Assembly: GCA_039000515.1 (NCBI GenBank)
Contig: JBCFYV010000001.1
Location: forward strand, 58,703,234-58,767,233
Source: Timema cristinae
Lineage: Eukaryota > Arthropoda > Insecta > Phasmatodea > Timematidae
Direction: 5' to 3'
Length of the DNA stretch: 64,000 nt
This document shows positions 14,401 through 27,100 of the stretch, piece after piece. Within the stretch, counting starts at the first letter, position 1. Each line of letters opens with the position of its first letter. The notes under the pieces were generated by a model. That model was given only the letters and a program-made list of their open reading frames with translations. It was not told the origin of the DNA and made no database searches. A program made the position numbers and the translations under genes.

Positions 14401-17400
14401 ACTGAACATGATAAAAAAGCCCCAAAATGTTAAAGTTTCAAGACTGACTAGCAGTAATCATTAAAGACAAGTTTGTGTCTTCCAAGCTAGCTTTTTTCGA
14501 GATGTCTCAAGGGGTAGAACCATTTCTAAGAGTTTCAAACAGATACCCCATTATTCCCATTAGTACACACTGCATTAACAGCCATTTTGTCTAACCTCAT
14601 GGAGTGTTTTGTGAAGGCAGAAATACTGAAAGCATCATCATCTGTAAATGTTGTTGATATTTTTAAGAAGAAAATATTTTGTCTGTCAAATAAATTGATT
14701 TGGGCTTTGCAACCCGCAATGAACTCAAGAAGTCTAATGGTACAGATTTACAAATTCTACAGTTTCGTAGCGATTGTAGAAAGTGCTTGCAAAAATTTGC
14801 TGTGGAGATCTTGGCGCGCTCTCCACTGGCGTATGGATTGACTAAAGCAGTGACCTGTTTTGACCCAAGTATTAATACTGCTAATCCAACAATTGCTACG
14901 AAACTGTTGGAGACACTCTTGTCAACTTTAGTAGATGCAAGGTGGCTTGTCGGTACAACAGCTGACAAGGTGGCTTGTCGGTACAACAGCTGACAAGGCA
15001 GCTTGAGAATTCAAGAATATATGCCTGGATCCAAATGTAATGGTGAGGCTGAAGGAATATTCTCTTGAACAAGAACAAATTGACCGACCCCCTGTGGCAA
15101 CGAGTTTTCCAAGAGCGCGAATCGGATAACATTCCTAAAGTCATGAAATTTGTTTTAATACTCTCGCATGGAAATACAAGTACATTTTCTACCTTCCTTC
15201 CCCCTGTCCCATTAACACATTTCATGTGTGCGTATAACCTGAACGGGTACTAAGACAATTGAAAAAACTGATTATCCCTGGCATTTGTTTGATTGGAGAG
15301 TCTAGCTTAAGAGACCGTGATAATACCCCAATTGAATTTAATTAAGGTAGCTTTCCTATTTTTAATTCTTCCTCACAGGTAAATGTTAATGCATTTTTCT
15401 TATCTCTCTCATTGCTACACCCGTGGATTAAGTAATTCATAGGCGTGTGTTGAAACCTCCACCTTTAAAATTAGTTTTATCTTTTATTCTATACATTTAA
15501 ATGGCTTTGAATGTAAACTAAATGTTGTAAAGCTTTGTTGTATTGGTAGCATTGGAAAGCCGCACACCTATGGACAATACCTCCGTGCACGTCATCAATG
15601 TCGACATTCAGGACAATCACGAAGAAGCTACCATTGGAGCCTTTCTGGTCTGTGAGATGATGAGCATGGTGAGACATCTTGTATTGGGGCAGGATACTAG
15701 CTGTGGTGATAATGTTTGTGGTGACTGTGGCAGGATACTAGCTGTAGTGATACTGTTTGTGGTGACTGTGGCAGGATACTAGCTGTGGTGATACTGTTTG
15801 TGGTGACTGTGGCAGGATACTAGCTGTAGTGATAATGTTTGTGGTGACTGTAGCAGGATACTAGCTGTAGTGATACTGTTTTTGGTGACTGTGGCAGGAT
15901 ACTAGCTGTAGTGATCAGGGCAGGATACTAGCTGTGGTGATACTGTTTGTGGTGACTGTAGCAGGATTCTAGCTGTAGTGATCAGGGCAGGATACTAGCT
16001 GTGGTGATACTGTTTGTGGTGACTGTAGCAGGATACTAGCTGTAGTGATCAGGGCAGGATACTAGCTGTGGTGATACTGTTTGGGGTGACTGTAGCAGGA
16101 TACTGTTTGTGGTGACTGTAGCAGGATACTAGCTGTAGTGATCAGGGCAGGATACTAGCTGTGGTGATACTGTTTGTGGTGACTGTAGCAGGATACTAAC
16201 TGTAGTGATCGGGGCAGGATACTAGCTGTGGTGACTGTAGCAGGATACTAACTGTAGTGATCAGGGCAGGATACTAGCTGTGGTGATACTGTTTGTGGTG
16301 ACTGTAGCAGGATACTAACTGTAGTGATCAGGGCAGGATACTAGCTGTGGTGATACTGTTTGTGGTGACTGTAGCAGGATACTAACTGTAGTGATCAGGG
16401 CAGGATACTAGCTGTGGTGATACTGTTTGTGGTGACTGTAGCAGGATACTAGCTGTGGTGATACTGTTTGTGGTGACTGTAGCAGGATACTAGCTGTGGT
16501 GATACTGTTTGTGGTGACTGTGGCAGGATACTAACTGTAGTGATCAGGGCAGGATACTAGCTGTGGTGATACTGTTTGTGGTGACTGTAGCAGGGTTCTA
16601 GACATCATAGGCCAACATTTGATACTAGTGGGAAATTTGTCAAGGGAGTTTGTAATGATGATTCTTTAGTAATAGTTGAAATTTATACATTGCTAGTAAA
16701 TATGTTAGGTAGTTTGTTTATGTTTTTAAGTATTTCCTAGAGTATTGTGGGCTTTGAGGATCCTACTTATTTTAATTTATTTGTTTGAAAAATTGTATAA
16801 GAAGTATAGAATTCAATAATTATATGAGAAAAAAAAAGGTCTAAATTTTAGCTATATGTTAATTATTTAGGTAAATAACTTATAAATAAATATAGTGCCA
16901 TATTAAGGTTAAGAAAAGACCTTTTTTGTTTTAAATGTTTAGGAATACCTATACAAAACTGTTCACAACTATTCCTCCTTTTCTGTTTCTCAAGAAAAGT
17001 TAAAATCTTATTTTGGTTTGAGTACATTGTTTAGTTTCAGTTTCATTAAAACCTATAATGGGTTAACTCAATCTTTAGGGAATACCCTTTTGTGCTAAGA
17101 TAACATCTATAATTATTATGGATCATATTAAACATTCACAAACAGTTAGTAAACTAAAAAGATATGTACGTACAGTTCCCAAATACCTGAAAAAGTTATG
17201 GAATATTTAGTAATTCTCAACCCTAACATATTTTCTTCCTGCTGTGGGTTTGTAATCATGCATGGGATGATGTTTCAAGTGGATAGACACTTGGGTTGGG
17301 CTGTAAGATTGCGAGCGCATCGCTGTTTCCAGTGTTGGGACTAAAGATCGCCAAACAATCTGACCTTACTGGCAAAGCCACATTGCCAAAACCTCATTTT

Positions 17401-19867
17401 CTTTTCATTTTCAATGCTCCATTTGTACTCTGAAAATGAACATTTGTGCTCTAAAATTAGGCATTTTAGAGATATTTATTAAGGCAGGCCAACTTGAACA
17501 CTCTGTATTCTGTTACCTTCAGAAAACTTGAGTTTAGTTTAGGCCAAAATGTGTTGAAAAACTTGAAGTAGGAACAATGTTTTTGTCCCATTTATTTGTT
17601 TTTGTTAGTTTTAATATGATCCAAAGCATTATTATTTATCCTTACTAAAATGTGTTAGTATTTCTATAAGACTTTATATTTTAAAACTATGAGACACTAA
17701 ATCTTTTATTCACTAGAATTTTGATTTATTATAACATTTTTTACAATAATTAACTTGACATACATAAACTAGGCCTATCACATAAATCACGTTTTAATAC
17801 TTGGGATTGGTCCAGCTACTCATTTATGGTAAGTTTATCATTGCTTCTGTAATTTCTCCTAAATGAGCGAGGCCTCCTAGCTAAGCATGCATAATACAGC
17901 TGATGAGTTGATTTCTATTCTTTATTTGCTAAGTGGATCCTCTGTTAAGAGGATTTTCTTTACTACACAAACGTCACAGTCCTTGTCTACATTATTTTGT
18001 TAGTTCCATATTTTTTAATTTACATCTGAGGTGCACATGTTTTGTAACTCAACTGAGCACTTTTTAAAAAAAACTTTTTTTCTACAATCAATTTGTTGTT
18101 GATTTCAAATTTTTAGGATAGTGATCTTTATGTTAAGGTGTACATTTATTAATTACTAATTCAAATTCATCAATATTAAATTTATGGTTCTCATTAGCTT
18201 AGAGATTTGAAGAAAAAGGCTGATTTTTCTTTGTCACTAATGATTGCTGTGACATACCCTTATGCTTTCTTGAAGACTTAATCAAAAACTGCAAAGTGGC
18301 ATCCTTTATATGTATCTTAAGTATGTCATCATTCCAGAAGAGACAGCAGAGGCTATTGTTACCTTCCCCCGCCTCACACTGGGCAAACCTACCAACCCCA
18401 TCTAATAAAATAAAGATTTTAAAATATTGATTTGCATTAATATGTAAGTCGGCAGTGAAACTAATTTAAAATCACTCAGAAAAAACAACTAAACATGTTA
18501 ATCTGTTTAAAGTTCACCACACTCCAAAAGTTCTAGTATTTCACAAATGTACTTACAATTTGTTACAACATCAATCTTATTTATTACAAGCCATCATATT
18601 CGGTTTAGTATATCTCAATATTATATTTTGGATTGAATGCGCCAAAAATAGCGGCTCTAACGTGGACAGCTGCTGTTTTTTGGAAGGACCATATCTTTTA
18701 GCCTCTCAAAATATTGGGGGGTCCATAATTTTACTTGAAAAATATTTTTTCAAATTTATTGGTTTGTTAAGACAAAATCTAGTCAGTTCCACTTACCCTT
18801 TGTTTCCTCCATATTAATGTATAATTTTATGAGTATTATATAACATTTTTTAGATATGAAGAAGACTAAAAGTTCCACCCAAATAAGGTATCACTTAAAG
18901 GAAAAAATGTTTAAAAATGAGGTGGCCCAATGGCTAAATTATTATATAATAAAGGAAATTGATAAAACTAAAGAAAAAGGAAAATACCATCCTGGTCTAC
19001 AACGTATCAACACCATCCTTAAATGTGGTTACAAATTCCTAACCAATTTCACCCAGACCCAAAACCTTCTTAGTTCACCCCCAAGAGTCACTTTCAAACA
19101 GCCACCCAATCTCCACAATAGTCTAGTCCCTACCTCGGTGGTATAGTTAGCTAACACGCTAGTTGTGTTGAGCTTGACTTGCGAGGACGGGAGAAACGAG
19201 GTTCGAATCTTGGTCGTGTGAACTGGGGGTGGTTTTTCCTAAATGGATTTCCACTCTTCCTACACACAAATGTGGGTTCACTTCCTCTCAATTCAACCGT
19301 CCTAATTCCTAACCCAGTAGCGTAATTAGCACTTAAGCATATAACCCGAACGGGTAGTAAGACGTGGTGCTAAATAAAAAAATAAAAATTCTAGTCCATC
19401 CCAAACTTCCTGACCCCAAGAGAATCCGAGAAGAAAAACCGACTACCAAAGGTTCATACCCCTGTGGTAGCACCCGTTGCAGCACATGTGGAATCCACCT
19501 ACCAGCTACATCCTTCAACAGCAAAGTAACCAAGTTGGAATACAAAATTTCTGGTTATTACAATTGCAAAACCAATAACTTGATATATCAACTACAGTGC
19601 AGGGTGACCTGATGGTCTAGGGGTAAGGTGTCCGACTTCTATGCTGGCGGCCGGGGTTCAATCCTCGGTCCCGGCAAAGATTTATCTGATTACCAAACCC
19701 TTCCTTCACCTCTGACAAGACTTCTTGTGAATGTGGGGAATGCCAGGCCACCACCGTGGTTCGGATTCCACGTTAAACTGTAGGTCCTTCATTTCATCTC
19801 ACAATCACCCTACCATTACACATTAGCGTAAGTGCGTATAACCCGAACGGGTAGTAAGACGCGGTGC

Positions 19868-19904
<37 letters not shown>

Positions 19905-22900
19905 CTACAGTGCAAATCATGTGATGCAGAATATATATAGGCCTTGCCCGCCTCTGTGGCTTAGTTAGCTAACGCACTAGTCGTGTTGAGCTCGACCGCC
20001 GAGGACAGGGAGATCGAGGTTCGAATCTCGGTCGGGTGAACTGGGGGTGGTTTTTCCTAAATGGTTTTCCACTCTTCCTCCATGCAAATGTGGGTTCACT
20101 TCCTCTAATTCAACCTTCCCAATTCCAAATCAATTAGCGTAATTAGTACTTAAAGTGTATAACCTGAATGGGTAGTAAGACGCGGTGCTAAATATTACTA
20201 ATATATAGGACTTAAAAGTTCTCTCAGAAAGCGAATAAACAATCATCTTTTGACACAAACCACAAAGATCCGGACAGGCCTGTACTCATTCATGCTGGTA
20301 CCCACAACCAGGACTTTCAAACCTGCTACACCACCAAAATATTAAGAGCATTTCCCAAACAGTGCAACAGTTCTCAACTTAGACAGTGGGAACTGGCCCA
20401 CCAATGGATTACCAAATCAAGATTACCACCAGGCCTCAAAAGAAGATAGTTTCTTTCATTCTATAAGATTTTTTTTTTTTCAAAATTTTCAAATTATTAT
20501 TATTATTTTCAAATATTCTTTATTTTTATCATGATTATTTATTTTCTTATTTATTATTACTATTATTTTTTTATTTTTTAAAATAGGTCTATATAAATAC
20601 TAACCATAGCCAAGGAATTTATCTTTACTCCCAAACACAGTTTTCACAATGTGTTTCTACCAGTTTTTTCTTTTAATTCAAAATGGAGTAATCCATTGTT
20701 TGTGTTATTTGTACTCTCTTCTTCTTTGTGTTTGATAAAGGCAACAATGCCGAAATATTATTCTATTTGTGTTAAAATGTGTGTGTGATTGCTTCTCTTA
20801 TAAAAGACAGAAGAAAGGAAGAAGATGTCACCTTTGAGCATTGGATATTTCCCACATTTTTCCTCTTTCCCTAGGTGGGCTTTCTTCATCAAATTTACTC
20901 CTAGTAGTTGATTTTCCTTTTTCTCTAGTTTTATTAATTTCCTTTATTATATAATTAAAGAAAAGCATGCAATTTTATGACCAAATGGGTCAGTAACAGT
21001 ATACTCCATTCACGGTAGGAATTACTCTCTTAAAGGCATTTTTTACTACCAATATCCTACTATATAATATATTTCTGGTAGGGGAAAAGGCCTTTCAGAA
21101 AACAATTGCTACGCTGAACAGACATTACCATCCAAACCTATCTGTGGTAGCGTTGTTGATGAGTTATAAAGACAAATCTCAGGCAACGCTTGATATATGT
21201 TAGTGATATATGCTATAAAGTATGGTACAAACTCAACATTAGTGTCACTCAAGTGTTTCTAGTCACTTTCAATAGGAAGGTTTGTGTTATGCTTATATAA
21301 TATGATGATATTTGAATATTTTTAACAAGAGATGAATACATTTTTAAGTGCAATGTTAATATTACATATTCATATAATTTATTGGATTCCTTTGTTCTTT
21401 TGTAGAAAATACATATTTAGTAATATTAAAAAAATATTTCAAGAACTTTGGGATTTAAAAAAAAAACTCATAATTAATATTTTATCACTAATTGTCTACT
21501 GGAAAAAAATATCGTAGAATTTATAATAATGTTCTAACAAGCTATCTTGATTTCATAAACTGTGACACAATCAATTGAAATTGTTTATTTTTTAAAATTT
21601 TGTTCATCTTTAGACATTATTTATTTATATTTTAAATTATTTTGATTTGGTTGTACTTTTGTTTTGATATTGCCACACAACTGTGCCCTTGATATTACTT
21701 AAAGAAGTAGATGCATGCAAAATGTATTTTGTTAATCTGACAACACAACCATTATGATGTTGCACAGTGTACGGTGGCTAAATAATTTATACTTTTTATA
21801 TATCTGATTGACATTTCAATTAAGAAACAATTTTTGCCTGCATATTCCCTCAAAAATCTGAAAATAGAGGAATATTTTATTGTATTCCAAATGTATTTGA
21901 TCATGAACCAACTTATAAGGCCTTCATCTGAATAATTTTATCTTTATTTTAATAACTGTTCAGTTTTGTGTATTAGCTCTTTTATACTTATCAATATGAG
22001 TCACACCTGTATCGTTGGGCATGTGGTCTAGATATCAAGCTCTTTAGTCTGATTTGCTGGTGACACACTCTCTCTCTCAAAGCAAATACGGATACATTTC
22101 CTCTAAAGACGAATAACAGGAAAGATTGTGGGATGATGGTTTTCTACTCTACCAACAAAACATTTTACCACCCGTTCCTTGTATACATGCCCCATCGATC
22201 CTAGAGGACACAGCCACTTAGTTAAACTGCATACATTAACGGTAGAATACATCATATGATCTTTAAGCTAGGATGACAGGATAAGGGAGTGTAGTTGGTC
22301 CGTGGATCGCCGTTTACCTCTTATCGGATAATAAACTTGAATTATGCTTTTTTTTTATACTAACACTGGTATTTCATGTGGGAGATATTTTGTGTTTGGG
22401 GTAAGGCTTGTAGTGTAATTTGTCACAGCACTTTATTCTTGGACCTTTAAAGGCTGGTATTTTGGGTTATAATTTACCAGAATGTTTAAGAACAAGTCAA
22501 ACCTATAGTGTTTTAGTTCAGGTTTGACATTTATTCATTTGTTATGATAACATGAAACATTATTGCATTCCTGAACAACAATTTAAATATTTTAATTAAT
22601 TGGATCATTCTGGCAATGTGTCTCAACATTGATTTATTAAATTTAAAAGTAACTTATGAGGTATATTACTTACCAGTGTGATTTTTTTTCACCAGGGTAC
22701 TTCTAATGTGATGACATGGTTCACAAATGGAAATCAGTCCCTTAACCAATTCCTACCAAACTTCACATTTTAATTGTGTGATGATTGTTAAAAGAACCCA
22801 ACAATACACTATTAATATTGTAACGTGGGGGGCGCACGTGGCCTGGGAGGGTCACAGGCCGTTCACACGCGAAAGTGTGAACCACGAGTTCTTTTAGAGA

Positions 22901-24154
22901 TATTGGGGTAGGTTGCCGACCAAACACGAATAAAAATGCCCACGGAATATTCAAGGTTGTGATTATTAAAATTACCACTTACATACACTGATTAACTATA
23001 TATCTAAATTAAGTATAACTAAACAAGTAACTAAGTAAAATAAAAATAACCTTACACAAGTCTGTAACTTAATTAAACTAATAGAGCATAGAGATATAAG
23101 TAAATTAAATAAGTAAATTAACAACTCTAAAACACCTAATAACTATTCAAATATTTAAATACAGTCACAAACATGTTCATTAACACAGTAACAATAAATG
23201 TCTACATCACCCGTGTACTTAGTCCAACACTTGTCTCGCACACGATACACTGCGATGACCCGCGATACACAAACACCGGTCCACACACTGGACACGCCGG
23301 TCCGCACACTGGACACGCCGGTCCGCACACTGGACACGCAGGTCCACACACACTGGACACGCAGGTCCACACACACTGGACACGCAGGTCCACACACTCT
23401 GGACACGCCGGTCCACACACTAGACACGCAGGTCCACACACACTGGACACGCCGGTCCACACACTCTGGACACGCCGGTCCACACACTAGACACGCAGGT
23501 CCACTCACTGGACACGCAGGTCCACACACTGGACACGCTGGTCCACACACTGGACACGCAGGTCCACACACACTGGACACGCAGGTCCACTCCCAGTCTC
23601 ACTGGTTGAAAGCCAAGAACTGAACCTCCTCTCTCTCTGCACGGCTATCGCTGAGCTTGTTTATATAGGGGTGGTGACAGCTAAGGGTCTGGAATCCTCC
23701 ATTTCTAAAGTTAAGAGTCCAGAATAAAAAGAATCGCGACCCTTCCAGACGTGTCTCCGTCCTCCCCCCGCACCTCCTTGGCGCCTCTAATCCCCCCAGT
23801 CAAGTGAGAAGGTCACTACCTACCTGCTAGACAAGGAGGGAGACAGAGAGAACAAGGAGCGCAGCCAGGGTAAACAATGAGAGCACGCTGGTCCCACTGT
23901 TAAGCACTAATCTTGTTACAATATTAAGCTTTGGATGTCTATGGCTTAGTAACATTTTCCCACTAAAAATGTTAATAGACCATCTGAAAAGTTAAAATAT
24001 GTTCTAAAATATAATTATGGGTTTATAAAATGTGTACTACATTGACTAAAGCTAATTTAAATACTTTGATACCATATAGCCTGTTAAAGAATATATAATA
24101 TAAAATTATGATTTATTATTATTATTATATTATTATTATTATTATTATTATTAA

Positions 24155-24187
<33 letters not shown>

Positions 24188-27100
24188 ATTGCTGAAGACA
24201 GATGCTGATGCATATCAAGTCTTTTTTTGTTATCAGAAAGGTTATAAATATATGATATTTCATAAACATATTAGCCTTTCTTATAATCTTTGTATCTCTA
24301 TAAGGAAAACCTCTTTTAGCTTTATGAGGAAATTATTATAATCTTTGATTTTCTGTAACATCACAACTTTACTAAGTACAGCCATTACTCATAACAATCG
24401 GCACATTTGTCAACTAACATTATTATTGTGTGACAAGCAACTAGTAAACAAAACATCTTTGTAAAACATAATTTACAACTTTTATCCACTCTTCTCGACT
24501 AAATTAGTCACTTATTGTGACTAGACAAGTCACTTGTTGTGTCTATACTAGTCACTTGTTGCTTGACAAGATATTAGTGAAAAAGACTCATACAGACTTA
24601 AAATAAAACACATATTTAAAAGATCTGTTACTAATATAACAAAACACACAATAATATAATTCAAGTTGTCAATCTAAAACCAAACTAACATCGCTTATGC
24701 CTTGTATTCCATTCAGAAATTAAAGAAAATTACATTTATTTGGCAGGCACTTAGTTTTGTGAAACAAAGCCCCTGTAACCTTTGTCAAAAAGACTCATCA
24801 TTTGACCGTAGTTCAATAATCACTAGCTGCTAGAAGAGACTTGTAGCTTAGTGAATGAAACAAACATTTGTCATCTGAAAACAAATTGAATTCACTTGCC
24901 ACTACACGATTGGTCCCTTTGTTTAGAAGGCCCCACAAGGCGTTAATGTGTGGCTATATCCACACAAAACATTAATTCCATCAAATTTGTATAGTGTCAC
25001 TCATGTACACCTATTTACCATGAAAGGTAGCAAACTTACCTGACGGCTACACTATGATGCAGTTTATAAGTTAACGCCATACTGTAATTTGCTTCCTTTT
25101 AGGTTTTACAGTGAAAGCTTACAGTCTTCCCTTGATGGGTTCATTATGGCTCAATCATATTTGAACCAAAAAAAGGTAAGCTTTCTACCTTTAAGAGTAA
25201 ACAAAATGTACATTTTAATCTGTATGTACATGCTTACCATAAATATAAATAAACCTTGCGAAAAAACCATAACGTCAAAATTATCAGGTATTTATTATAT
25301 CAATATTATAATTATTGGCTGGAAACAATTTTAGAGTATTTTAGTGTTCTTTAGTAGTCAATGGACCCACCTTTATTATGTTTTCAGTCTCTTACACGCT
25401 TCGGCATGTAGTTTATTAGATTGTTACACTCCTCCTTGGTGACCTGATGCCGCAGGCTAAAGACATGTAATTTGAGTTCCTCGTTCTGGGGTATTTTCTT
25501 CATCAGTTTGTACTCCCTGGTGTTCCAAACCTTTTCTATTGGGTTCAGGTCTGGACTCCTTGCAGGCCATGGGAAAAACTCAAAAAATTTTTCCAGCTGT
25601 GTTTTGGTGACCCTCAACTTGTGAACTGAAGCGTTATCCTGTTGGAAGATTTAATTATTTCCTAGCAGGTTGTATACTGAGGGGAGCATCGCATTTTCTA
25701 AAGCTTGATAATATGGAGCGCTTTTGATAAGTTCTCTCAACAATTTGGCATTCCCCAGGACCTTCTAGGTGATGCAACTATCATTCACATTGCTGGACAG
25801 CAGGGGCCACACATGCAGGAAGGAATTTCTCTGTGGGAGTTTGACTAACTCTGACTCTGCAGCAGGGAAAAAGCTCAATCGACCCCGTCACTGAAGACAA
25901 CTCGTTGCCAAGCAGACTGGTCCCATCCAAGCCTTTTTTAACACCATTGAGCTCTTTGCTTCCTCTGATCATTGGTTAACAAGAGTTTTAATAGGGCATA
26001 GAAGAGCTTAGCCGACATTAAGTGATTCAGTCATGTTACTGATATCAGGACCTTTGTCAGCCTTAAATTTGCTCAAAATATCACTAAGACTAGCTTTTTA
26101 TTTATAGTTCATACTAATATTTACAAGTTTCCTCTCCTCCCTTGGTGAAGTTTTTTTAGGGTAGTCTGACTTGTGTTGTTTATCGGCGGTAGCGGTCTTG
26201 GACAATTTTTCACTGTCCCACACATGTTTTTGACACTCCCACTGAATTTTCTATATCACGGTAGGATCTACCTCCTTTATGTATGCCAATTATCTGCCAC
26301 TTTATGTCCTCCGACACAACTTTTTGTTCCATTATTCATACAATGTCACACAAACTATAAAGCAAAATTTTAACCACACACATCCTCAAATATCTCAACA
26401 AGAAACAACAGCTGTTTGCTATATTATTTTGTTCTACAGTGCTAACAAACTTCAAGGTAGTAAAAATACCTCAGCTGATTGAATGGCGCCTAATTTAAAT
26501 GTTTTTTAAAATTTGCTTTAAAATTATGTTTTCTCCTTCTTTTTCAATAGTTTTTCAGAAAAATTAAGATTCTTACCACACATGTAATACATTTGTTCAC
26601 TGATGACTAGTGTGTTTTAGAAAGGTGATATCAAAAGTCTACCAAATTACATTGACATTGGACTCACCATCTAGATATTACTAATTTTTTATCTTTTAAA
26701 AATATAGTATTTCGATTATTCTTTTTGTGTAAAACAATAACTAGAAGATTATATCAAAATTTAATAACACATTCCAATAATTAACTTTTTTAAGGGTGTC
26801 CTGATATTTTTGGCAAGCACTGTATATCACCATGAATGCTGACCGGTGGCTGTAGTTCTGATAGTTCTAAGTAGCCAACGATTCCAAACGTCCATCACAT
26901 TCTCAGCCTTAACCTACGAGCGATGAATGATGGATTTTGTGATTTTTCAACTCAATTTAAATGATAAGATAAATTTAGATCAACCAAACTTAACTATGTT
27001 TATTGGAATAGTATATATATTTTAATAGCACTTTTTATAACAAATGGACAATGTCTTTTATTAAAATTATAATTTCAAAACTTATTTTAAATATTTTTGT

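Larger units (their letters stand above)
18856..20449 (+). pseudogene. Penelope-like element 3' ORF fragment with GIY-YIG region, cut by three SINEs
   Basis: Three coding blocks separated by SINEs. Block 1 (18856-19129) ends with [12 protein letters not shown], the usual 'frrppNLrdlLV' segment after the RT of Penelope-like elements. Block 2 (19398-19601) has a Cys-rich [13 protein letters not shown] and [14 protein letters not shown]. Block 3 (19903-19941, then 20201 on) continues KSCDAEYIG, the GIY-YIG nuclease signature, and ends [14 protein letters not shown] before TAG at 20447. Family knowledge: these elements couple an RT to a GIY-YIG endonuclease. RT itself is absent (5' truncated). 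Other GIY-YIG retroelements are possible. Confidence 0.8.

Noticed and set aside
14663..15225. Minus-strand ORFs of 107-109 codons
   Set aside because: They are shadows of the hAT transposase remnant read on +.
23155..23623. Cys/Gly/Pro and His/Thr repeat ORFs on both strands (up to 141 codons)
   Set aside because: They are translations of the 21-bp minisatellite in several frames at once.
24084..24341. Poly-Asn and poly-Ile ORFs
   Set aside because: Produced by the (ATT)n microsatellite.
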